A DNA stretch of 64,000 bases from Trametes villosa (taxonomy: Eukaryota; Basidiomycota; Agaricomycetes; Polyporales; Polyporaceae): assembly GCA_002964805.2 (NCBI GenBank), contig PUDQ02000003.1:3038001-3102000 (forward strand), written 5' to 3'. The notes beneath the pieces are model-generated. The model saw nothing but the letters and a program-made list of their open reading frames with translations, had not been told where the DNA came from and did not search any database. Positions 10,243 to 22,160 of the stretch are shown piece after piece (the stretch's first letter is position 1; the number at the start of each line of letters is the position of its first letter). A program made the translations under genes and the position numbers.

Positions 10243-12215
10243 TCAGTTATCGCGCGCTGTAGAGTAGCCTACGTCTACCCATGCGCGCATACGGTCGCCG
10301 TGCTTGATCGTGAGCAGAATCAACCTAAACGAATTGTCAGCATACCGCGACGCGCTAGGTTGAGATGAAAGAACTGACCCGAATCCTAGCCACGCAATCG
10401 CAGCGAAGATGGCACCCGTTGCAGCAACACCGACGGCGTTGATGATAGGGAGAATGCCAGCCGTGACGAGCGCGATGACCGCGGCGCGGAACGAACTGAA
10501 CAGGAGAGCGTCAGCGGCGACAACGCGGCGGCGTGAAATGTCCTCCTTACCCGCTGGCAGCCATGGTCTCCGCGCTCCGCGAGTGCAGGATGTCGACGTA
10601 ATATGCGGAGGAAGGGGACAGGACGATGTCAACCTGGTGTCCGGAAATATACGTATCAGCGAAACACTCCGGCTGGACAGGCCGGACAGACGCGTACCCC
10701 GATGCCGTTCATGAAGAGCCATATCAGGTTGAGGACGATTCCAAGCGTCCCGGGGACGAACTGCGTCGTCAAGCCTGACAGAAGCACGGACATTGGCACG
10801 AAGACGGCGGCGCCCCAGAGACATGCTCGCAGACGGTCCTCTGGGACCCAGACACCGCCACGACGCTTGCGCCACGAGACGACTACTCTGTCGGAGAGAC
10901 GACCGGCAAGCGGGGCGCCGACTGGAAAGCATGGATGTGAGCAAGTAACGAGGATAAAGAGGCGACCGGGCTCACTGATGTTGCCTAGGCCGGCAGGAAG
11001 GAAGAAAGCACCAATGATCGCCTCGTTCGTAATGTTGTACTGCCTTCCCTGTAATTCGAGTCAGAAGGAGAGAAGTCGAGCGGCGGTGCAAGAGACTCAC
11101 GATGGTGTAGGCAAGCGGTATCATGAGAACGAAGTCGGTCACTAGCGTCGTCGTACCTGCTAATGCCTGGTCGAGCGTGATTAGCATGCGCGACTAAGCG
11201 CGTTTGATGACTATGCTCACGATGATGAGAATGTTCGGGCTGCGGAGCAGAGTCAAGCTCTTGAACGGGTTCAGGAAGATCGGCTTCCTGTGCTCCTCGG
11301 TGGCGCCCCACCTCCGGATCTTCTCCGGGTCCAGAGTCTCTGGGAGCCACAGGTACACGGGGATAAGAGCGAAGAGCCCCATGACGAACAATCCCCATTG
11401 ACCATAGCGCCACGAGAAGTAGTGCGTCGCGACGCCACCACACAGTGGGGCAATGGCAGGACCAAATAGGGAGGCCTGTGGTGCGCGGTCAGTCTGGAAG
11501 GGTCGAGAGAGATGCGGAGACAGCGTACTCCAAAGAAGATGCCCATCGCGGACCCTCGTTCTTCGAGCTTGTATATGTCACCGATGGCGCCAGCCCCTAC
11601 GGACATGCCGCTTGACGAGCCAAGAGCTTGCACGACGCGCCAGAACATGAGGAGGGGGACGGTCTGCGACATTGCGACGCCCGCAGAGCCAATGCAGAGA
11701 CACGGCAACGACGTGAGGAATATCGTACGGCGTCCATCTAGAAGTTATACTTGAGTTTGCAACAGAGAGATAGGACCTCAAAAGCATACATGAGCCCGAG
11801 TACGTAGCCCACAGCAGGCTACCAGCCGATGCTGTGACTAATGATAAGCTGACAGCTAAGCTGGAGGAATACAGCGTTTCAGCGTATTGACCAAGGGAAA
11901 TCTCTCTCGGACATTACGCACCTCACAACCTCGCCGGTGGTGCCAAGTTCACGAGCGATCTCCGGTATTGACGGGATGAATGAGCCCGATGCCAAGACTG
12001 CGGATGCTCGGTCAGCCGCTTCGTAGATATCGAAAAGTCCATATGCGACGATACCGACATGGAATGACAGCAGCCCAGGCAATGAGGGCGACGATGACCC
12101 TCTTCTTCGCTGGCGTGAAGCGTTGGTAGATAAGTTCATGCTTCAAGATCTCAGGATCGGTGGGTAAGCGGGCCTCCGAGTCTAATAGAGGGCTCTCTTC
12201 CGTATGCTGCTGCAT
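10243..12215 (-). CDS. MFS transporter, DHA1 type (copy 2 of 3)
   Basis: This multi-exon minus-strand gene starts MQQHTEESPLLDSEARL and ends YGDRMRAWVDVGYST plus ARDN. Recognisable exons hold LASGSFIPSIPEIARELG, MFWRVVQALGSSSGMSVGAG, YKLEERGSAMGIFFG, LWLPETLDPEKIRRWG and LNPFKSLTLLRSPN. It is a 12-helix proton antiporter by family, with unknown substrate. Compared with copies 1 and 3 it diverges in the N-terminal tail and central loop, although its intron positions look shared. It is therefore the older relative despite being the tandem neighbour of copy 1. The final exon is confirmed by the conserved GDRMRAWVDVGY tail. No disrupting stop was seen in the exons I joined. Confidence 0.86.
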
Positions 12216-13577
12216 TTTCGCGTACTTTACCCGTATGCTCTATGGAGCTCGCGTATAAGGTCCAAGGCCTAGAGCGACCTTTTTCGAGGGGTGGTGGATA
12301 GCGGAGGAGTGGGTTTACGGGGGGTGTTCAGTTCGTCGGAGTTGCTTTATAGCAGTAGCGCCCTTATCGAGTCGAGCTCGAGTCAGTGGCTGAGCCGTAA
12401 GTGGTGGGTCACAGGATACCACCGCCCTTCCTTCTACCTGCATTCTCGAAGGCGGAGTTTTCTGTCGCTATACGGCTGCACCGCCGGCTACTGTGGCTGC
12501 TACTTGTACTAGTTCCCAAAGCAACAGTGGGACATACCTTTGGAAGAGACAGGCTTCAAGGACTCGGGATAGTCGCCGCCTGCAGTGCCTGCCGATAGGC
12601 ATTTGCACAGCATACAGGATCGGATGGCAGTATATGCGGTTAAGACTTAGCCTTCAGCCCGATAGTCCGTATCTCCGAGTCGTATGTACTTCATGCACGA
12701 AGACACTGAGAGGCCGGCAATATCTGGCAACACTCGAGCTCTTCCTATCACAAGCGCAGAGGGGCACCACCGAGCCGGAAAGCGCCGGAGGTCATCCGAG
12801 TCACTTGTTGGACACGCTCTACCTGTCTAACCACATGGTGGCGGACTGTTCAGAAGTGCCATTTGAGCGATGTAAAGTGCTTACCAATGCGTGGGTTCCG
12901 CTGGGAGCTTGTCGAGCTTGACATCGTGACAAACACTCATCTCCGCCTCCGTGCCGCCAGGCTCCCCAACTCTTCATTGAAACCTGTCATGGAGCATATG
13001 GGCGACCGACTGGGAAAGCACAAGGACCGCGGTGTTTCTCCCTTCCGAGAATAGGCGGCTCTGCCTCCTGCGAGTGTATAAACGGCAGCTGCGCGAGGCT
13101 GAACGGGGCTCGTGGTCAAGTCGGGAGTTGCCGACACTGCCGAGAAAGGAGATCGGGGTGTGTACTTCGTTTTTCCTAGACTGCAGAGGCGTTGGGGCTC
13201 TGCCATTGGGCTGGCGACGACCAACCCGGGCTCGGTGGGGTATCATCGGGCCTAGGCCGCTCGGCCTCCGACATGGTTCAGCAACAAGGGACGGAGCGCG
13301 GCGACTCCACAGTTCCCACATGCTGTTACCGGCGAAGGCACAACATGGCCCGTCGTCATTGGTCTCGGCACAGGCAGCGAAACTGGCATGGCCGCCTGTG
13401 TATAACGAGTAAGTGCGTCATTTTCTTCCGTGGAAGGCGATAAATTGTGCTCGCCAGACCCCGCGCGGCTGATAGTCCTGATAAATCCGCCGATGGCGGA
13501 CGGGCCACCTGCCCACGGCCGGCTGACTCGGACCTGGACTTGCCCTGCGTTCCCTCCGTGCATGCGCCCCCGACGCG
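12216..13577. other. Long intergenic region, no assigned gene
   Basis: This holds the promoter of DHA1 copy 2 and, at its right end, of the F-box gene at 13578. A weak coding-like stretch on the plus strand at about 12600-13055 reads PYLRVVCTSCTKTLRGRQ in one frame and RGFRWELVELDIVTNTHL in another. It could be a decayed gene fragment, but no domain is recognisable and the frame is broken. Confidence 0.4.
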
Positions 13578-15162
13578 ATGCTGAACCGCCTTCCGTACGA
13601 CGTCCAGCTCGGGATTGTGCGGCTCCTGGGGGCGAGAGACGTGGTCAGGCTATGCTCGGTAAGTGCGTCGGCCACAGCACACGCACCGCATCCGACACGA
13701 CCACCCCTCGCAGACGTGCAGAGCCCTGTACAGCCTGATGGCCGACCGCTCGATGTGGTTCCACGCGCTCTCCCGCCTCCTCTGGCTCTTCCCGCAACCG
13801 CAGCTGGCACGGCGCCTGGCGGCGCTCACCGCCGAGGAGCTGAAGGCGCAGGTGTTGCTCTCCGCACAGCTCGACAGGCTGTGGCACGGCTCCGACTACA
13901 GGCCCCGTCTTGTCCGGAACTTCGCCTGCGACAGCGCCGTCGAGCACATCAACCTCGTCGCGGGCGGCCAGTGGGTCGTCGTCGTCCTCTACGACGGCTC
14001 GCTGCAGCTGCACCAGCTCGGCGCGCCGGAGCCCGCGGTGACGCTGTCCCACTCCTTGACGGAGGACGAGTCCGTCATCTACCTGAGTTCCCGCCAGTCG
14101 TTCACTGACGCCCACGAGGACCTGATCATCCTACAGATGGGCGTGCGATACGAGTAAGTGCCCGTGCCCGTCCCGCACGCCGCCGTGGAGGATGCTGACC
14201 GCAGCGATCGGTGTCCGGCGCAGCCAGTGCACCATCTACGTGTACCACATCCAGGTCGTCGGCCCCGACCCGGCGTTCGTGCTCGTCGGCAAAGTGCCCG
14301 TGAGCGGCTCTGTGTGGTGCTGTGCGTCCGGCGGCGGGTACCTGGTGTACGGCCTCGAGTCCGGGGGCGGCGACATGGTCCTCCACTTCTACGTGGTCGG
14401 CGCCGACGATTCCGGGGGCGATGGCTCGCAGGTGTCGATGAACATCGGTCCGTGGTCGGTAAGTCGCCCATCCCGTGCGTAGGCCGACACGGCGCTGAGC
14501 AGCCGGAGCTGCAGGCAGACGAGGACTTCTCGATGTCGATCCTCTCCGACCGCCTCCTCATGCTCGCCTACCACGGCGGCCTCTCCGTCTACGAGATCCC
14601 CGCGCCCCTGCACGTCCCAGCCGCGGCCGCGCCGCGCCCCGTGCGCCCCGTCTGGAGCCGCGCCTGCGACATCGGCGCGGGCATCTACCGCATCAGCCCC
14701 TTCTCGTGGGACCCGCACCGGCACCCCGTCGTCGTCGCGGGCACGCGCGCGCTGCACGTCCTGCGCGTGCGGCCGCCCACCGCCGCGGCCGGCACCGGGG
14801 TCGACTACCGCGAGATCCCGTACCCGCTCGCGGCCGGGGTGGCGCTGGGGCACGCCGGGCTCGGGGCGGTCGGCCTGCGCCGCGCGATCTGGGACAGCAC
14901 GGAGGCGCGGAACGGCGCGCTGCACGTGCACTTCCGCACGTACTCGCTCCCGCGCTCGATCCTCGACCTGGCCGAGGACGACCCCGACTTCGGCGAGGGC
15001 GAGCTGGGCGTGCACGGCCGCCTCGGGTCCTTTACCGTGACGCTGGATCCTGAGGAGCACCTGGTGAACCTGTGTCTGGAGGAGGCGTCTGGCCGCGTCT
15101 GCTTGCTCTTGAACAACATCGTGACCGGTGCAAGACGAATATCGGTCATTGATGTTGTATGA
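13578..15162 (+). CDS. F-box protein with beta-propeller-like C-terminus, 471 aa
   Basis: Four exons (13578-13658, 13714-14153, 14224-14458, 14503-15162) join in phase to 471 residues. The start MLNRLPYDVQLGIVRLLGAR with DVVRLC and SLMADRSMWFHAL is a canonical F-box (residues about 1-45). The rest is beta-rich, with repeated short strands (VVVVLYDGSLQLHQLG, CTIYVYHIQVVG, MLAYHGGLSVYEIP). This suggests a WD40-like or irregular propeller. Expected role: an SCF substrate receptor. Third-position GC is very high in exon 4. The alternative upstream ATGs are out of frame with the F-box. No TATA box was seen within 150 bp. Confidence 0.87.
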
Positions 15163-15389
15163 CGCCAACTTGATGATTGCATACGACCCGCACGTATACC
15201 GACTTTGTGTTAGGGAATAGAGCGGGCGGGCCCGGCTCTGGCTGTGAAGGTAAAATGATATTCATATGTATGTCGGGCTGTCGTACCTCTTACGAGAATA
15301 GCATGCGATTGCTGTGATGGTATAGAAGTACAGGGCGCAGGATGCAGAAGCACATACAAGATGAACGGAACGACAGGCCGGCAGGCGCC
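15163..15389. other. Convergent 3' flanks
   Basis: A short AT-richer spacer lies between the convergent F-box gene and CDC73. It probably holds both 3' UTRs. Nothing else was seen. Confidence 0.5.
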
Positions 15390-17147
15390 TCAACCCTTGA
15401 TGAGGGACGGCTTGTTCGCACTCGTCCACTGGTCCAGAACGCGCCAGAAGTGTGCTAGCACGGACTTGTCGATGTGCCGGCGGTTGGGGTCGATCTGGGG
15501 AGCCAGTTGAATCACATGTAGCGCAGCGATTTTTGGCGTACTCACCTTCAGTTCCGTAACATTCCAGTCCTTAATCTTGGGGTTCGGAGGGTCGTGCGTC
15601 CACGAGAAGTAGATGCCCTTCACTGTGGTTACGTACTTCAGGGGGATCCTGTGGCGCCGAGGAAAGCACCAGAACAAACCGTGGTGGAACAACGTCTTGG
15701 GCTCCTGCCATTTATACGGCCGGAACTGCCATGTCTGCCCGGTAGTCATGACACACACCACCCGGTCCCATGCGTCCGCGCCGAACTTGGCTAGGGCCTC
15801 GGCACTGTCAACCACAAAGTACCTGCAATAGCGTCATCAGTACTTGGTTCGAGCTGGTTCGGGAGGCACCGCAAACCTTGTCTGGGTCTCGGTTTCCCGG
15901 CCAGAGGTGTCTATTGTCGTACGCTTGCGGTATATCGGGATCACGTCCTCGGCGCGCGAGTTACCCTCGGAGACGGCACGGGCGCGAGCCTCTTGCGAAG
16001 GCTCGAACACGGCGTCCTGCAAGAACCGCCGCACGTTGTACATGGTGATTAGAGACGTTGGGGATGAGGAAATCATGATGATTGGGTATTGGTTGCCTGA
16101 AGGTCCAAGCGTAAGTTCAAGACATATGTCCCTTTCATACTGTGCTTACGAGGTTTCTTGGCCTGCAACTTCGGGTCTGCGTGGCATTAGCGTCCATAGC
16201 AAAGGATACCCATGAGGCAACGCTCACCGGGAGCTGATGGTTTAGAAGACCAGCTTGAGCTGCTGTTGTTTCTGGCATTAGCGGCTTCCTTCAGCTTCTT
16301 TAGTTTCTCGGATATGGTCACTTTGGCCGAGCTGAAGTTCTGCAAGAACGAAGGGACGTCAGTGGTGGCTACTGGGGAGGAACGCGTCGACGAACGTTCG
16401 GCTTGATACCTCGCAGCACGGTGTTCCTGTCCTGCAGCTCAATCTCGTTTGCCTTGATCTTCTTGACTACCGCGATGTCGGCAGCGTCGGCGACGTATTT
16501 CCGTTTGAGAGGACTCGAAGTGGTATCGGCTCCTTTAGAGAACGATGATACAGAAGGTAGGGATGTTGCGCCTCGTAGCTGTGGGGGCGTTCCCGGAGGC
16601 GTTGTGGACTCGGCTATCCAAGCATGTTAGTTGAATGCAGCGCTGCGCAATTTGGATGGAGGAGATCGGCTAGCCCAGGCATAGGGAGGTTTACGCGGGT
16701 TTACGCGCGCGTAACGGGACGCCACGAGAAAGGCCGATGCGGTTCATGCTCACCTTCTGACACAAGCCCGGAGAGGCTCTGTGTTTTCTCCTCTAGCCAA
16801 TCCGCTACTGATTTGCGCTCCGTGACACTGACGAACCCGACCGTGTATCCGTTCTCGCGGACCTGCTTCATGTACTCCGCGCCTGACGCGTCGCGTAGAA
16901 GCCATGCCAGATAGACGGCGCCGAGGGCAAAGAAGTCTTGCGGGCTACTGTGTGGGTCGGTTGCGCTCGTTCCCGGCTTCCGAAGGCGAGTTGGTGTGGA
17001 CTTTGGAAGTGAGGTGGTTGGCGAAAGCACGATATGCGTAGCTGCTGAGAGCGAGGACACGGGCCCAGCGTCGTTCGCATAGGTCACCGGTGTTTTTGAG
17101 CTTACCGCCTTTCGCAGAGCAAGCAAAGCATCTGTCCCGGAGCTCAT
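15390..17147 (-). CDS. CDC73: Paf1 complex subunit Cdc73 (parafibromin)
   Basis: Eight exons (17147-16754, 16613-16396, 16339-16228, 16176-16150, 16096-15877, 15822-15680, 15622-15546, 15494-15390) splice to 431 residues. The N-terminal half reads MSSGTDALLALRKAVSSK, with QDFFALGAVYLAWLL and GAEYMKQVRENG, as in the Cdc73 N-domain. The middle DRNTVLRGIKPNNFSS and the C-terminal Ras-like domain are diagnostic: LITMYNVRRFLQ, EDVIPIYRKRTTIDTSGRE, WDRVVCVMTTGQTWQF, DPPNPKIKDWNVTELK and DPNRRHIDKSVLAHFW. Cdc73 links the Paf1 complex to elongating RNA polymerase II and to histone H2B/H3 modification in the nucleus. The gene is divergent from eIF2A, with 288 bp between the two ATGs. Exon 4 is only 27 nt. 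Confidence 0.95.
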
Positions 17148-17435
17148 GGTGTCGAATAGTAAAGCAGAGTGTATGCGGCGAGAGCTAGTGGACCGCGAGC
17201 GGACAGTCTAGTGAACACGAGCACAAGCAGCAAGCGCTCGTCTGTGCAGCGCTGCGTGACGTGACGGCGACTGGTAACACGTGCCAACCCTAACCCTGTG
17301 CGGGGTCCTCCGCTTACGTCAGCTCAGCCACCATTTTTTGGCGATGCGGGCTGATTGCGGCCAAGCCACGCTCACCTCCGCCCGCCACCCTGCTGAAGCA
17401 TTAACTTGCTTCTCTCACCCCCTCTTGCGTCCAAA
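17148..17435. promoter_or_regulatory. Shared divergent promoter, CDC73 / eIF2A
   Basis: Only 288 bp separate the two start codons. The region has no clear TATA box and a pyrimidine-rich tract just before the eIF2A ATG, typical of fungal housekeeping promoters. It can be expected to drive both genes. Confidence 0.6.
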
Positions 17436-19656
17436 ATGGCCTCCCAACTCTCCCAGCAGTACGCATGTCCGTTTGCTCCGCTAAATCTCGCCCCGTACGC
17501 GCTTTGTGACTGAAACACCCACCGCAGACCGCGCACAGAAGAGCACAGGTCTCGTCGGTGGCACGCCCGACTACAAGGCCATCGATAGCTTCCAACCGCC
17601 GGACGTGCCAGCGCGCACGTACAAGTACAGCTCCGACGGCCGCCTCTTCGCATACTCCATCCCTACCGGCGTGCGGATCTATCAGGCAGAGAGCGCACAG
17701 CTCCTCCAGGAGCTCCAGCTCCCCAACATCGTCGAGATCAGCTTTTCGCCCCGCGGCACGTACCTTTCCACCTGGGAGCGGCCTGTCAAGCTCGAGGACG
17801 GCGCGCAGCATAAGAACCTCCGCGTCTTCTCCTCGTCCACTGGCGAAGAACTAGCCTCGTTCTCCCAAAAGTCGCAGGAGGGGTGGGAACTCCAATATAC
17901 CATCTCCGAGTCACACGCCGTACGTTTAGTCGGCCAGGAGATCCAGGTGTATCGGCCGGTGGAATGGTCCAAGGGCATCGTGGACAAGCTCAAGGTTGAA
18001 GGAGCGACGTCCATCACACTCAGCCCCGGCTTGAACCCGTCCTTGGCGGTGTTCGTCGCTGAGAAAAAGGTGCGTTCTTGTGCTTCGTGGCGGCTGCTTT
18101 TCCCTCCATCATCACTCCTTCAATCACTCGGCGGCCCCGGCAGGGGCAGTCAAGCCACTTAGTCGCAAGCTCCTGCGCCCCTCTCTATACCTTCTAATGG
18201 CTTCCTTGAACTCGATTCCGAACCGGGAGCTGATTAGATGTAATGCAGGGTCAACCGGCCAGTGTCAAGATATACAGTCTCACAGCGCTCGCCGGTGCGC
18301 CGACTTGCCAGAAGACTTTCTTCAAAGCCCAGCGTGGGACGATCAAGTGGAACACGCTCGGCACCCAAGTCCTGGTCCTCACTCAGACCGACGTCGACCA
18401 GGCAAACAAGAGCTACTACGGCGAGACTGGTGGCTTCTACCTGTTGAGCGCGGCGGGCAACTTCGACTGTCGCGTGACCCTCGACAAGGACGGGCCTGTG
18501 CACGACTTCGCGTGGAGCCCGAACTCGAAGGAGTTCGGTGTCATCTACGGCTACATGCCTGCCAAGACGATGCTGTTCGACCAGCGCGCACGCAGCCTGC
18601 ACGACTTTGGCCCCGCGTTCTGCAACTTCATCTCCTTCAACCCGCAGGGCCGGCTTATCGCCATTGCCGGGTTCGGTAACCTCGCGGGCAAAGTCGACAT
18701 CTACGACCGGCGCACGCTCACGAAGGTCACCGTCATCGACGCGTCCAACACCTCACATTGCGAGTGGTCGCCTGACGGCCGTTTCCTGCTTACGGCCACG
18801 CTCTCGCCCCGTCTCCGTGTCGACAACGGCATCAAGATCTGGCACTGCACCGGCCCGCTCGTGCACGTCCAGCCCGTCGAGGAGCTCTACCAGACGTCAT
18901 GGCGGCCGACCCCCGTCGACGCGCTCCCCGCCTTCCCGCAGGTTATCCCGCCCGCGCCCGCGCCATCACCGAGCGTCGAGCAGCACGCCGCGATCGCGAA
19001 GCCTACACCGACAAAGCCCGCAGGCGCGTATCGGCCGCCCGGCGCTCGTGGCCTCGAGGCGTCTGGCGCGTACAAGCGCGAGGACGACTCCCCCAGCGGC
19101 GGGTCGACGCCCAACGGCCGCTTCAGCCGCAGTCCCGCGCCCGGCCGCTTCCAGAACGGGCGGAGACACGTTCCTGGCGCGCCGACGTCGCCCTCGCCTG
19201 TGCGGCAACCAGTCGACCAGGACCGCCGCGGGCGCAAGAAGAAGGGCCCGAAGGAGGGCAAGAAGGATGGCGGCGCTACAGCGGCGGCGGCAGCAGCAGC
19301 GGGAGGCGCACCGGCGGGTGGTGAGGTGAGCGCACGGCCGTCCATCGACATCCCCCCGAACGGCTCCGCAGAGGCTCTCCTTGCGGCCGCTGCCAACGGG
19401 TCGGTGCCCCCGACTCCTGGCGGGGACAACGGGCTCGACCCGACGGCGAAGAAGGTCCGGAACCTGAACAAGAAGGTGCGTGTCCGTGCTGCCTGAGTGG
19501 CTGTGGGCCTGGGTTGACAGCCCGGCATAGCTCAAGGCGATCGAGGACCTCAAGGAGAAGCAGAAGAAGGGCGAGCGGCTCGAGGCGACGCAGCTCAAGA
19601 AGATCGACACGGAGGCGGAGATCCGCAAGGAGCTCGCGGGGCTCGGGCTCTCATAG
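17436..19656 (+). CDS. EIF2A: Translation initiation factor eIF2A, 641 aa
   Basis: Four exons (17436-17466, 17528-18069, 18249-19475, 19531-19656) join in phase. The first exon encodes only ten residues and continues QYAYRAQKSTGLV. The body is an eIF2A beta-propeller: VYRPVEWSKGIVDKLK, TIKWNTLGTQVLVLTQTDVD, DFAWSPNSKEFGVIYGYMPA, TMLFDQRA, FNPQGRLIAIAGFGNLAG, CEWSPDGRFLLTATLSPRLR and IWHCTGPL. It is followed by a Pro/Ala-rich linker with GAYRPPGARG and a charged helical C-terminus (AIEDLKEKQKKGE). eIF2A is a cytosolic factor that can deliver initiator tRNA to the 40S subunit independently of eIF2. The length is slightly above the animal protein, because of the linker. Confidence 0.95.
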
Positions 19657-20088
19657 CGCCCCTCCGCCTGTCTGTTTGCCTGTCCCCTTAGACTACATAC
19701 ATGCGTGTTGGCTGTTGTTGTGCCTGCTCTGTGTCTGGTATCCCCGTGGACATTCACGTCGCCCTGTTTTGAGTAATGTTATGTTGGAGGGTCTGATATG
19801 TTGTTGTAGGGTATTACGACTGGATGCACACGACCTTGGATATGTCGAGCCTGCGCTGCACGCGACAATACTGCTGGTGACATGCGTGAGGTGCGGAAAA
19901 CCCATGCCCCAGCACCGACGACCTACTCCAGCCGAGCTGTCCGCAGGCGCATAACCAAGCTTAACGTTTGGGCTCATCGCACAGTGCATCTACGCTGTGC
20001 ATGGTGCGTTAACAGGGCATAAGTATCGGTGAGATGTCGCTATGCATCACACGCAGCCGGTCACACTCCAGGCCGCAAACGACCGCAT
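19657..20088. other. Convergent intergenic region
   Basis: The 3' flanks of eIF2A and of the F-box gene at 20089 meet here. Nothing with coding character was seen. Confidence 0.5.
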
Positions 20089-21756
20089 TCATATGTAGTT
20101 CTCACTACACGAACTGCCGACCGAGAACCTATACTTCCTCGATACCAAAGCCCGCACCTGCCCCGCATACCCCTGGTCAACGCCCTCTTCCACAGCGGTG
20201 CGCGGCTTCACCTTGATCGTGAGCGTCCTCAGGCGCGGCGCGCCATACCGCTCGCGCTCGCGCAGGCACGCCAGGACGGTGTCCATGATCGTCCCGCCGC
20301 ACCAGCTGAACCCTCCAATGTGGACCGCGCGCAGCTGTGGGCAGCGGATTGTTTCCGAGTCGGGCGCGGAGGTCCGGTCGGTAGCTATAGCCAGAGGTTC
20401 CTCTACATCCGCGGCGAATGCGGCGGGGCGGGGGCTTGCAAGAGACCCCAGTATGCCTGCCGGGACTGCGTCGTGGCCCTCGACTGGGGACACGAGGCTG
20501 AGGTCGTCCAAGCCGGGGAGCGCGTCAAGGAACGCATCCAGTACGACACGGGGGACGTCGTGGAGGCCGAGGCAGAGCAAGAGGGACATGTCCGATAGCG
20601 CAGTCGAGGGACGTAGAGCCTCGGTCAGGGAGGTGAGGAGCGCCGCGGAGCCTACGCTCGTGTGGTCGGGCCACAGCAGTTGGAGGGTCAGCTCGCTCGA
20701 GCCCTGGTAGTACCACTTCACGAGGCATCCGCGAGTGTTGTCGAAGATGGTGAGGCCGTGAGCGGTCCGCAGGAACGGCATGTCGTGTAGTCGGTGGGGC
20801 AGCAGCCGCTCCCAGGGCCTGAAAGGAGCGATTTCGACGTCGGCCCTGCTCAGCTTCGCCGCTAGGTTGATAGTGCCACCAGCGGGGAGCGGCACACAGG
20901 TCCTAAACGCGTGTATCCACTCCATCGTGTCGGTGACATCCAGGGTGGACAAGCCAGGAAGCACAAGCGGATGTCTGGAGCGGGAGGGGAGGTCCGAGCA
21001 GGCCGCACTCATGAAGTTCTCGAGGGTGAGCTCTTCGAGACGTTGTCCGCACTGAAGTATATCCAGGAAGGTGTCGCCTGATAAGAGTGAAGGGCTGATG
21101 GAGCAGTCTTTGAGGTGGAGGGCGGTTAGGTTGCGCAACAGAGAGCTCGTCAGTTGTACGTGGACGTGCGAGAGGTCGAGATGCGCCAGCTGGGGATAGT
21201 TTGTCGGCATGATGACAGGCTGCTCCGAGTCCGCGGCTACGTCTCTCCGGGAGTTGAAAGCTTGAATGTTGAGCGTTGTGAGGACCGGGAAAGCGGATTC
21301 GAGCAGGGTCGAGATCAGTGGGAGCTCATTCTTTGGAGCTGGCCTCAGGACCAAGGACCGTATGCGGTCGCCAAGAGCTACAACGGACAGAAGGACACGG
21401 ACGAGCGTCGGCAGGTCGCTGAATGCCAGGTATAGCGGCGCCTGCTGAGAGCGAGAGAAAGCCCGGCGCAACCCCTTCGTGTTTTTAGACACAGTCACGG
21501 TGTCCCAGAAGCACGCGTGGTCGAGGATGACAGTGCGCCAGCGACGACAGACCCGCATATAGTGGATCGGATCGATGTGCACCTCGTCCCAGAAAGACCT
21601 CACACGGACGAAGAGTAGAATCTCGACGAGTATCTCGACGGGGAGTTGGTTGATGGGGGCGAAGGTGTTGCACATCGTTCCTAGGGCCTGGGGACACTCG
21701 GAGTAATCCAAGCCGGTGCGCACTGGATCTTGTTGCTCAGGTAGCGGGCTCGCCAT
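20089..21756 (-). CDS. F-box domain protein, about 555 aa
   Basis: A single-exon minus-strand frame is open from 21936, but the likeliest start is the internal ATG at 21756 (MASPLPEQQDPVRTG). The F-box follows at residues about 35-85: INQLPVEILVEILLFVR, YMRVCRRWRTVILDH and ACFWDTVTV. Downstream sequence is leucine-rich (LPGLSTLDVTDTMEW, LRTLTIKVKPRTAVEEG). This is the common Agaricomycete F-box/LRR-like architecture, expected to work as an SCF adaptor of unknown specificity. Its F-box differs clearly from those at 1-973 and 3547, so it belongs to another subfamily. The longer start at 21936 would add a 60-residue extension of ordinary composition. Confidence 0.85.
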   Translation of the reverse strand: MASPLPEQQDPVRTGLDYSECPQALGTMCNTFAPINQLPVEILVEILLFVRVRSFWDEVHIDPIHYMRVCRRWRTVILDHACFWDTVTVSKNTKGLRRAFSRSQQAPLYLAFSDLPTLVRVLLSVVALGDRIRSLVLRPAPKNELPLISTLLESAFPVLTTLNIQAFNSRRDVAADSEQPVIMPTNYPQLAHLDLSHVHVQLTSSLLRNLTALHLKDCSISPSLLSGDTFLDILQCGQRLEELTLENFMSAACSDLPSRSRHPLVLPGLSTLDVTDTMEWIHAFRTCVPLPAGGTINLAAKLSRADVEIAPFRPWERLLPHRLHDMPFLRTAHGLTIFDNTRGCLVKWYYQGSSELTLQLLWPDHTSVGSAALLTSLTEALRPSTALSDMSLLLCLGLHDVPRVVLDAFLDALPGLDDLSLVSPVEGHDAVPAGILGSLASPRPAAFAADVEEPLAIATDRTSAPDSETIRCPQLRAVHIGGFSWCGGTIMDTVLACLRERERYGAPRLRTLTIKVKPRTAVEEGVDQGYAGQVRALVSRKYRFSVGSSCSENYI

Positions 21757-22160
21757 GGATGTATCGCACTTGTTATGCGTTTGGAGTCTGGTCAAGGCGG
21801 AGGTGAGTAAAAACTCAACTCGCATAACAATTGTGAATACCGCGATCGCTTCTTCCCCACGTACTTTGTGGTTTGCCAGTGTGGGACAGCGCTCGTGTTC
21901 TCGGTCGACAATACCGGTGAGCTGCCTACCGCGCACCTTCGTAAAACCGGAAGTCCCTTGGGGACGGGTGGTGTACCAGCGAGACGGTGGACGTAGATGG
22001 CAAGTGCAAAATCGGCTCCACTATACCGGCAGCGCCTAACCATGCTCCCCAAGAACAGATCAATGAGTAAGGGACACAACCAACGCTTAACCCGTTTCTC
22101 CTGAGGATACGTTCTCGGGTCACCTTCAGGTTGTACACCACCCAGACGATCTAAAAAGCT

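Noticed and set aside
13492..13577. Earlier ATG for the F-box gene at 13578
   Set aside because: It is out of frame with the F-box and no intron links them.
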